A stretch of DNA of 6,603 bases from Hyphomicrobiales bacterium. Its GTDB lineage: Bacteria > Pseudomonadota > Alphaproteobacteria > Rhizobiales > SZUA-8. Shown piece after piece: positions 1 through 6,080 of this stretch. The notes under the pieces are model-generated. The model was not told the origin of the DNA and made no database searches. It saw only the letters and a program-made list of their open reading frames with translations. The position numbers and the translations under genes were made by a program. The stretch covers positions 1-6,603 of the forward strand of contig QILX01000234.1 of the NCBI GenBank assembly GCA_003232175.1, given 5' to 3'. How positions within the stretch are numbered: the stretch's first letter is position 1; every line of letters begins with the position of its first letter.

Positions 1-428
1 AGCGTCGCCGCCCCCCCGGACCAGGCCAGAAAGCCGCGCCAGAAAACCAGACTGCGCGGCATGTCGTCGATGGAGGGAAACAAGGTGGCTCCGGTGGTCG
101 TGAAAGCCGATATGGCTTCGAAATAGGCCGCGAGCGCGCTGGCGCTGCCGCCCTGCATCGCAAACGGCATCGCGGCAAATGCCGGCACTCCAAGCCAGAC
201 AAGCGCCACCAGGGCGAGACCGTGCCGGCGCCGAAGGCGGATTTCACGGTCCCGAAAGCCAAAAATCAGGCCCAGGGCGATAAAGCCGCTGATCAGCGAC
301 GAACCGGACAGAACCACCGCGGCCTCATTCTCCCCAAAGCGGTTCGCGACCAGTGCCGTCGCCACTTCGGCGACCGACAATACGCCGAGCATCCAGCCAA
401 AAGTTGCGAGAACCGGTGCGCCTAACAT
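1..428 (-). CDS. trkH: TrkH/TrkG-type potassium channel subunit, N-terminal part
   Basis: The first 142 codons of an integral inner-membrane K+ translocating subunit are visible and the gene continues past the window start. Hydrophobic spans lie near residues 5-28, 36-57 and 70-92. They are followed by a pore-helix and filter segment, AYFEAISAFTTTGATLF (101-117), in which TTTGAT with Gly113 is the signature of the first selectivity-filter loop of the TrkH/TrkG/KtrB superfamily. The next segment, LVFWRGFLAWSGGA, corresponds to the conserved FWR...WxGG stretch. The chosen ATG (428-426) lies just where TrkA proteins usually end and gives a normal short lead into the first span; its ribosome site is weak, so coupling to trkA translation is likely. 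Met13 is an alternative start. It overlaps the trkA reading frame by 104 nt. Family assignment is secure; the exact start is not. Confidence 0.88.
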   Translation of the reverse strand, partial: MLGAPVLATFGWMLGVLSVAEVATALVANRFGENEAAVVLSGSSLISGFIALGLIFGFRDREIRLRRRHGLALVALVWLGVPAFAAMPFAMQGGSASALAAYFEAISAFTTTGATLFPSIDDMPRSLVFWRGFLAWSGGAAT

Positions 429-1797
429 ATTCCAGGCTGACGCGGAAGAGTTGCTCAACATCGCGCACGCGTTCTGCCAGGGCAAAGATGACAATTCGGT
501 CATGGGCGGCAATGACCTGATCGCCATCGGGGTGCAAAACCTCCTGCCCACGGACAATCGCGCCGATGCGCATGCCGTCGGGCAAATTGGCCTCCCTTAA
601 GGGTATGCCCACAAGGGGCGAGGTCTCAAGGGCCTCGGCCTCGATAACCTCGGCTGCCCCATCCTCGAACGAATGCACGCCGCGAATGCGGCCGCGGCGA
701 AAGTGGCGGAGTATGGTGGAGATGGTGGTGGTGCGCGGATTTATGAACGCATCGATGCCCAGGCCCTGCTGCACCGGCTCATAGGTTGAATTGGTCACCA
801 GGCTGAACACCTGGGTGGCGCCAGTCTGCTTGGCCAGAACCGAGCTTAACAGGTTGACCTTGTCGTCATTGGTCAGAGCGACAAAGGCATCGGCGGTTTC
901 AATTCCGGCTTCGCGCTGAATGTCATGGTCAAGTGCATTGCCGTGCAGGACCACTGAACGTTTCAGAATGTCAGCGGCCATAACCGCGCGCTCGCGGTTG
1001 GTTTCGATCAACTTTATCCGCGCCCTTGGATTTACCTCCTCCAGATGGCGGGCGACATAAAGTCCGATATTACCGGCTCCGGCAATGGCGATCCTGTGGG
1101 CCTGCTGGGCCTGGTGCCCGAAGAGGCCCAGGGTCCGCTCTTCCTGCCCCTTTTCCGTGACCACATAAACATTGTCGCCGGCCAGCATCTGGTCACTACC
1201 ATGGGGCACAAACACCCGACCCTCCCGGACAATGCCGACAACAATGGCGCCAAGGTCGGGGAAAAGCTCGGAGAGCTGGGACAGGGGTGTGTCCACTACC
1301 GGGCAATCCTCATTGCAGGTCATGCCGATGACCGTGACCCGGCGGTCAGCAAATTCAACCGTTTCAAAAGCGCCGGGAAACGCCAGGCGGCGCAGCACCG
1401 ATTCGCCGACCTCAACCTCCGGAGAGATGATAAAATCGATCGGCATATGATTGCGGGTGAACATGTTCTGCCACATCGGGTCGCGATAGGCCTGGGCACG
1501 CACCCGCGCGATCTTGGTGGGGATATCGAACAGCGAATGGGCAACCTGACATGCCATCATGTTGACCTCGTCATAAAGGGTCACCGCGATGATCATGTCA
1601 GCGTCTTCGGCACCGGCGCGCTGCAACACATCGGGGTGGGAACCATGGCCAATGACACCACGCACATCCAGCGTGTCGGAAATCGTATCAATGAGGCGCC
1701 GTGATGTATCGACCACGGTCACATCGTTGCGCTCTCGCGCCAGCCGTTCGGCGATGCCAAAACCGACCTGGCCCGCACCACAGATCAGTACTTTCAT
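325..1797 (-). CDS. trkA: TrkA, NAD-binding regulator of Trk potassium uptake
   Basis: Peripheral cytoplasmic subunit that binds NAD(H) and nucleotides through RCK domains and gates the K+ channel subunit TrkH. It has the usual two tandem RCK units. The first Rossmann fold begins MKVLICGAGQVGFG (GxGxxG at 7-12, acidic Asp30) with its RCK_C at about 140-225. The second has IAIAGAGNIG (GxGxxG at 240-245, Glu265) with RCK_C at about 370-452. The start is fixed by the strong ribosome site before ATG 1797. The protein is 490 residues, whereas TrkA is normally about 458. The family-like end LFRVSLEY falls at residues 450-457 and the remaining 33 residues (VRRTGSRNFW... to LWGE) look unrelated. They are read from DNA that also encodes the start of trkH in another frame. 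The extension may come from loss of the usual stop or from a one-base error near 420-435. The enzyme core is intact. Confidence 0.95.
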   Translation of the reverse strand: MKVLICGAGQVGFGIAERLARERNDVTVVDTSRRLIDTISDTLDVRGVIGHGSHPDVLQRAGAEDADMIIAVTLYDEVNMMACQVAHSLFDIPTKIARVRAQAYRDPMWQNMFTRNHMPIDFIISPEVEVGESVLRRLAFPGAFETVEFADRRVTVIGMTCNEDCPVVDTPLSQLSELFPDLGAIVVGIVREGRVFVPHGSDQMLAGDNVYVVTEKGQEERTLGLFGHQAQQAHRIAIAGAGNIGLYVARHLEEVNPRARIKLIETNRERAVMAADILKRSVVLHGNALDHDIQREAGIETADAFVALTNDDKVNLLSSVLAKQTGATQVFSLVTNSTYEPVQQGLGIDAFINPRTTTISTILRHFRRGRIRGVHSFEDGAAEVIEAEALETSPLVGIPLREANLPDGMRIGAIVRGQEVLHPDGDQVIAAHDRIVIFALAERVRDVEQLFRVSLEYVRRTGSRNFWLDARRIVGRRSGDGTGREPLWGE

Positions 1798-1800
1798 TAG

Positions 1801-1811
1801 GCCCCCTCCCC
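1801..1811 (-). promoter_or_regulatory. Strong Shine-Dalgarno of trkA
   Basis: The minus strand reads GGGGAGGGGGC here. Its GGAGG core (1809-1805) ends 7 nt before the ATG at 1797, an ideal spacing. This decides the trkA start in favour of that ATG over the in-frame GTG at 1821, which lies upstream of the site and would add eight unconserved residues. Confidence 0.8.
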
Positions 1812-1865
1812 GGCGGCTCACATTCCGGCGCGGACACTAAAGGGAATTTTGGGGCTTGGCTATGT

Positions 1866-1883
1866 GCCGGTGCCAATCCCGGC
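1866..1883. repeat. Small inverted repeat in the ntrX-trkA gap
   Basis: GCCGG and CCGGC flank an 8-nt loop between the ntrX stop and the trkA start. The stem is only 5 bp and no T-run follows it on the minus strand, so it does not support a terminator. It is the only structure I see in the 118-nt gap, which makes read-through from ntrYX into trkA likely. Confidence 0.15.
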
Positions 1884-1915
1884 TTATTTGCGGACCCGAT
1901 ACCAATCCACAGGCG

Positions 1916-3319
1916 CTAGCCGTTGAGAGCAACTTGTGGCGTGCGTTCCGCCGGCCCCAGGCCGAGGCTTTTGAGTTTGCGGTGAAGGGCGGAGCGCTCC
2001 ATGCCGATAAAGGTGGCGGTCCGCGATATATTGCCGCCAAACCGGTTGATCTGGGCCATGAGATACTGACGTTCGAAAAGCTCGCGGGCCTCACGCAGCG
2101 GTAAGGCCATCAACTGTTCCCCGCCTTCGGAGTTGACCGCCGCCGGCGACGCCGCGCCAACTTCACTGGGAAGCATGTCGGTTGTTATCATCGCGTCCGC
2201 CTCATTGCCGGCCAGGATCATCAGTCGTTCAATATTGTTGCGAAGCTGGCGGACATTGCCCGGCCAGTCATGGGCTTGCAGCACCGCAAGCGCATCCTCG
2301 CCTATCGTGCGTTTTGGTAAACCGGTGGTTTGGGAAATGTGAGCGATGAAGTGTTCGATAATCTGTGGGATATCCTCGCGCCGTTCAGCCAGTGCAGGCA
2401 CCCGGACAGGCACCACCGACAGGCGGTGAAACAGGTCTTCGCGAAACCGCCCGGCGGCGATCTCGGCCTGAAGGTTTCGGCTGGTGGAGGACAGGACGCG
2501 CACATCGACCTCCACTTTTTCTCCGCCACCAACGCGCTGAAAGCTTTGCTCGACCAGAACCCGCAGGATCTTGCCCTGGGTCTCAAGGGGCATGTCAGCG
2601 ACTTCGTCCAGATAAAGCGTACCCATATGGGCCTGCTCCAGGGCACCGACCCGTCCGGTGCGCCCCTCGCCGTCTTCAACACCAAAAAGTTCGCTCTCGA
2701 CGCGGTCCGGCGCCATGGTCGCGGCATTCAGCGCCACAAACTGTTCCGCCGACCTTGGCGACCGGGCATGAATGGATCGCGCCGCCAGTTCCTTGCCGGT
2801 TCCCGGCGCACCTGAAATCATCACCCGGCTATTGGCCTGCGCCAGCCGTTGAATATTTTGCCGCAGTTGATTAATCGCCGTTGACGAACCGATGAGCCGG
2901 TCCTCAAAACCGGCATGCTGGCGCAGATGTTTGTTCTCCCGCAGCAGCCGGGAGTTTTCCAGGGCCCGGCCAATGACCAGCAGCAACCTGTCGGCATTGA
3001 AAGGTTTTTCAACATAGTCGTAGGCCCCGCGTTTGATCGCCGCCACCGCGGTTTCGATATTGCCGTGGCCAGATATGATCATCACGGGCAGATCAGGATG
3101 GGCCAGCTGGATCTGGTCGAGCAATTCCAGCCCGTCCATGCGTGAGCCTTGCAGCCAGATATCCAGGATCACCAGTGATGGCAAACGTTTGCTTATGGCG
3201 CCAAGCGCTGTATCGCTGTCGCGGGCCAGCCTTGCTGTATAACCTTCATCTTCCAGGATACCAGCAATGAGTTTGCGGATATCGGCTTCGTCATCAACGA
3301 TCAGAATATCGGAGGCCAT
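1916..3319 (-). CDS. ntrX: NtrX response regulator, NtrC family
   Basis: Cytoplasmic response regulator of 467 residues and partner of NtrY. The receiver domain (1-120) has the acidic pair Asp9/Asp10, phosphoacceptor Asp53 (VILDIWL), Ser83, Tyr102 and Lys105 (YVEKPF). The AAA+ domain (about 140-370) has Walker A GAPGTGKE (170-177), Walker B TLYLDEVADM with Asp238/Glu239, the FREDLFHRL arginine-finger region (292-300) and sensor II GNVRQLRN (354-361). The Fis-type helix-turn-helix lies at about 425-452 (GGNISRTATFIGMERSALHR). Where sigma-54 activators carry GAFTGA, this protein reads GVEDGEGRTGRVGALEQA (213-230). As known for alphaproteobacterial NtrX, it therefore probably does not act as a classical sigma-54 activator. 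The ATG follows the ntrY stop by 2 nt and has only a weak ribosome site, which suggests translational coupling. Confidence 0.96.
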   Translation of the reverse strand: MASDILIVDDEADIRKLIAGILEDEGYTARLARDSDTALGAISKRLPSLVILDIWLQGSRMDGLELLDQIQLAHPDLPVMIISGHGNIETAVAAIKRGAYDYVEKPFNADRLLLVIGRALENSRLLRENKHLRQHAGFEDRLIGSSTAINQLRQNIQRLAQANSRVMISGAPGTGKELAARSIHARSPRSAEQFVALNAATMAPDRVESELFGVEDGEGRTGRVGALEQAHMGTLYLDEVADMPLETQGKILRVLVEQSFQRVGGGEKVEVDVRVLSSTSRNLQAEIAAGRFREDLFHRLSVVPVRVPALAERREDIPQIIEHFIAHISQTTGLPKRTIGEDALAVLQAHDWPGNVRQLRNNIERLMILAGNEADAMITTDMLPSEVGAASPAAVNSEGGEQLMALPLREARELFERQYLMAQINRFGGNISRTATFIGMERSALHRKLKSLGLGPAERTPQVALNG

Positions 3320-3321
3320 GG

Positions 3322-5781
3322 TCAGTCACTTTCACCGGTGTTTGGACCTTGGTCCGGGATTGCGGATAAGTTCTCTACGAGAACCTGCAGGTCAGCCCGG
3401 CCAGCAAGTTGGATTTCGGGCTGTTTCTTGGAGGTGTGGTTTTCATCTGAGGAGACTGAATTCGATTTCCCCCCGGGGGTCGGCGCCGAGACTGTGGCTG
3501 CACTTGCCTCCCGCAATGGAAATTCGAGCCTGATAATGGCCCCTCGCCGGCCACTTGCCGTTGCCGCGGCATCTTTGAGTGAAATATTGCCTCCATGCTC
3601 CTCGATGATGCGCCGAACAATGGCGAGACCGAGGCCGGTACCATTTTCTCGGGTGGTCATGTAAGGCTCGGTCAGTCGGTTTCGGTCCTCTTTCGGCAAT
3701 CCACAGCCATTGTCGATGACCGAAATGGCGGCCCGATCCGACCCCAGACGTTTTAAATTCACTTCAATTCGTCCACCATCACCACTGCTATATTCAACAG
3801 TTTCAATGGCCTCTGAGGCATTCTTAATTAAATTTGTCAGCGCCTGACTGATGAGCCGGCGATCAAAAGCAAACTCTATTTTCTCTTCGGGCAGGTTGAC
3901 GACAAATTCAATGTTCGCTTGCGACATTTTTTGCAACACCACCGCGTCAGCCACCACCTGATTGAGGTTTCCGGACTCAAAATTGGCCTTTGGCATGCGG
4001 GCAAACGACGAAAATTCGTCAACCATGCGGCCAATATCGCCAACCTGGCGAATGATTGTGTCGGTGCATTGCTCAAAAATGTCCCGATCGACCTTGATGT
4101 CCTTGCTGTATTTGCGTTTCAGCCGTTCCGCCGACAACTGGATGGGGGTAAGCGGATTTTTAATTTCATGGGCGATACGCCGGGCGATGTCGGCCCACGC
4201 CGACGACCGCTGCGCGGTTTGCAGCTCAGTGATGTCATCAAAGGTCACGACAAAATCACCAGGCAGTTCGACGGGCGCGGCGTCATCGGATTGATGGCGA
4301 TTTTCCTCCGGCTCACTGGTGATACGGACATGAACGGTGCGTTCGTTGCCATTGATTACCAGGGATACCTGCTCCTCCGCTGACCGCCCGGGGCGCGATT
4401 TGGCGGTTTGGATCAGGTTTGAAAATTCCGGCACAACTTCGTCCAGGAGTTCGCCGACGACCTTGGCCGAGGACAGCCCCAACAAATCCAGCGCCGAACG
4501 GTTGATCAATTCGATCTGGCCCCGGCGATCAAGCCCGACCACGCCCGCCGTGACCCCGGACAAAACCGCCTCCATGAAATGCCGTCTTTCTTCCAGCGCC
4601 GTATTGGCCGAAATCAATTCGCCGCGTTGGCTGTTCAGCTCGGCGGTCATTTTGTTGAACGTCTGCGCCAGGGAGGCTATGTCGCCTTCGCGCTGATTGA
4701 AATCGACAGTAACCGAGAGATCTCCCGCCGCGACTTGCCGGGCGGCATTGATAAGCCGGCCGATCGGCGCGACCAGCCGGTTTGCCACCCAAAGCCCAAA
4801 CCACACCGCGGCGAGGAGAAAAATCAGCGCCATGCCAATATACAAAAAGGCAAATGTCGCCTGCACACCGACACGGGCATGGGCAAGAGCGTCATATTCA
4901 GCTCTCCGCTCTCGCGTTCTGGCCAGATGATTTACAACGTTCTGGTCGACCCGGCGAAACACATAAAGCAGGCCGCGCTCGAAATCGGGAAGTTTGTACA
5001 AGGCGCGAACCATATAATCGGGGCCGGGCTCGAAAACCACAACATCACCATTGGCGACTTTGGCTATGGCGGCGGCCGGCGGCGGAGAGTAGCGGATATT
5101 GCGGTTTGAAATCGCCTGGGCGCCAACGACGCCATCGTCGCGGATAACAAACGCCGCTGACAAAGAACGAATGCGGGCCTGCTGGGTCAGCAGCCGCAAA
5201 AAGGCATTGCGATCGGTTCGATAAAGTCCAATGGCGCGGTTTACATCCGTCCCCATGGCGATGATATCGCCGCGTATGACCTGAGCATGTTCGCGGATAT
5301 AGGCTTCAGCAACGGTCTGGGCACCGTCAATGATCGCCCGGGTTCGGGCCGAGAACCAGGCATCAAGGCCGCGATCAAGGGTGACCGAGGCGAAGATCGC
5401 CACCAGAATGGCGGGCACCACGGCGATGAGGCCGAACATGGCGACCAAACGCACATGCAGCCGGGCGCCGGCGGCCCCCCGGGCACGGGCGCGGATAACG
5501 GCGATGACTTGCCAGCTGATGGCGGCGATGAGCAAAATCACCAATGAGATATTGGCGCCAAGGAGCCATTTGATCAGGTCATCGGTGGGTTTTATCGCGG
5601 TCTCGCCGGTCAGTATCAAATACGTGACAACGCCGAGGAAAAGGCTGGCGAAAACCAGAATTAACCCGAAGTAGAATGGACCTCTGGACAGGGGCAATTC
5701 TTTGGAAATCAGTTTTTCTCCGGCGAGGGATCCTCCGGAAGGGGAAACATTCAGGTCAATGGTTTTTCCTGCCGCATCCAT
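3322..5781 (-). CDS. ntrY: NtrY membrane sensor histidine kinase
   Basis: Inner-membrane sensor kinase (819 residues from the ATG) that autophosphorylates on histidine and passes the phosphate to NtrX; the pair is linked to nitrogen and redox/oxygen responses in alphaproteobacteria. Three membrane spans lie near residues 36-58, 75-96 and 111-135, then a periplasmic domain (about 136-307), a fourth span (308-333), HAMP (about 334-386), PAS (about 399-518) and the kinase core. The H-box is RRIAHEIKNPLTP with His538. The N-box is NLIKNASEAIE with Asn654, G1 is DNGCG (690-694) and G2 is GTGLGLA (714-720), so all catalytic motifs are intact. A polar tail of about 60 residues follows the ATPase domain. 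The start is uncertain: ATG 5781 has only a GAGG at 5800-5797, rather far away, and an in-frame TTG at 5802 would add seven residues. The stop lies 2 nt before ntrX. Confidence 0.95.
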   Translation of the reverse strand: MDAAGKTIDLNVSPSGGSLAGEKLISKELPLSRGPFYFGLILVFASLFLGVVTYLILTGETAIKPTDDLIKWLLGANISLVILLIAAISWQVIAVIRARARGAAGARLHVRLVAMFGLIAVVPAILVAIFASVTLDRGLDAWFSARTRAIIDGAQTVAEAYIREHAQVIRGDIIAMGTDVNRAIGLYRTDRNAFLRLLTQQARIRSLSAAFVIRDDGVVGAQAISNRNIRYSPPPAAAIAKVANGDVVVFEPGPDYMVRALYKLPDFERGLLYVFRRVDQNVVNHLARTRERRAEYDALAHARVGVQATFAFLYIGMALIFLLAAVWFGLWVANRLVAPIGRLINAARQVAAGDLSVTVDFNQREGDIASLAQTFNKMTAELNSQRGELISANTALEERRHFMEAVLSGVTAGVVGLDRRGQIELINRSALDLLGLSSAKVVGELLDEVVPEFSNLIQTAKSRPGRSAEEQVSLVINGNERTVHVRITSEPEENRHQSDDAAPVELPGDFVVTFDDITELQTAQRSSAWADIARRIAHEIKNPLTPIQLSAERLKRKYSKDIKVDRDIFEQCTDTIIRQVGDIGRMVDEFSSFARMPKANFESGNLNQVVADAVVLQKMSQANIEFVVNLPEEKIEFAFDRRLISQALTNLIKNASEAIETVEYSSGDGGRIEVNLKRLGSDRAAISVIDNGCGLPKEDRNRLTEPYMTTRENGTGLGLAIVRRIIEEHGGNISLKDAAATASGRRGAIIRLEFPLREASAATVSAPTPGGKSNSVSSDENHTSKKQPEIQLAGRADLQVLVENLSAIPDQGPNTGESD

Positions 5782-5820
5782 TTTTAAAAGGCCGGTCCTC
5801 AAAGTTTGATCGTCGCGCGT

Positions 5821-5940
5821 TTAGCGGAGTCTTTGGATTGAAATTTGGCGCCGGCCATAGGCAACCAGCATCCAGACCAGGCCGGCGCGGACCACCGGGT
5901 ACACAAAACGACGCCACCACCTGATGCTAATCAACAACAA
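5821..5940 (-). CDS. Doubtful small hydrophobic ORF in the ntrC-ntrY spacer
   Basis: An open frame between stops at 5961-5959 and 5823-5821 (TAA) sits 39 nt upstream of the ntrY ATG, in the same direction. From a TTG at 5940 it would give 39 residues; from a GTG at 5904, 27 residues. The peptide has a hydrophobic core (YPVVRAGLVWMLVAYG) flanked by arginines (WWRR before, GRR after), the pattern of a very small single-span membrane protein. There is no ATG giving a useful length. The only Shine-Dalgarno-like stretch (AGGTGG, 5922-5917) is about 12 nt from the GTG. I recognise no family. It may be a leader peptide of ntrYX or simply chance. Confidence 0.15.
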   Translation of the reverse strand: MLLISIRWWRRFVYPVVRAGLVWMLVAYGRRQISIQRLR

Positions 5941-6080
5941 TGTGGCGAATTTGCGACACTATGTCGATAGTGCATGGCAGTTTTTCCACTAATGGTTTGT
6001 TGCGACTTACAAATTTGGTTTTGCGCAGCACGCATGTATTTGTCAGCCGGTGCCGATTACCAGGTGATCTGAATGTGCAT
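5822..6080. other. AT-richer spacer between ntrC and ntrY
   Basis: The stretch between the ntrC stop and the ntrY start region (about 300 nt to the ATG at 5781) has no confident gene. It is visibly more AT-rich than the surrounding coding DNA, mainly from 5920 to 6080. It holds the dyad at 5957-5972, two copies of TTGCGAC on the plus strand (5952-5958 and 6000-6006) and the doubtful small ORF. A promoter or leader for ntrYX is the likely content, but I could not place a convincing -10/-35 or -12/-24 pair. Confidence 0.5.
5957..5972. promoter_or_regulatory. Dyad in the ntrC-ntrY spacer, partly NtrC-box-like
   Basis: A perfect 6-bp inverted repeat, CACTAT-gtcg-ATAGTG, lies in the AT-richer spacer upstream of ntrY. 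On the minus strand it reads TGCACTATCGACATAGTG. The left arm matches the half-site of the enteric NtrC consensus (TGCAC-N8-GTGCA). The right arm is GTGTC rather than GTGCA, and the inner spacing is 10 rather than 8. This is therefore a candidate operator for NtrC, or for another dimeric regulator, of ntrYX. No clear sigma-70 or sigma-54 promoter could be placed next to it by eye. Confidence 0.25.

Noticed and set aside
1045..1704. A 219-codon open frame on the plus strand opposite trkA
   Set aside because: It lies wholly antisense to trkA, whose two RCK domains are unmistakable. The plus-strand translation has no recognisable domain and is a by-product of GC-rich codon use.
1864..1876. TTGGCAC-like sigma-54 -24 element before trkA on the minus strand
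   Set aside because: No GC dinucleotide occurs at the required spacing for the -12 element, so it does not make a sigma-54 promoter.
2330..2874. Two overlapping plus-strand frames of 161 and 169 codons opposite ntrX
   Set aside because: They mirror the AAA+ coding region of ntrX and have no domain-like features or convincing start signals.
3469..3479. C6G5 run as a possible frameshift site in the ntrY tail
   Set aside because: The frame stays open through it and ends 2 nt before ntrX, the expected operon arrangement. The alternative frames do not give a better C-terminus.
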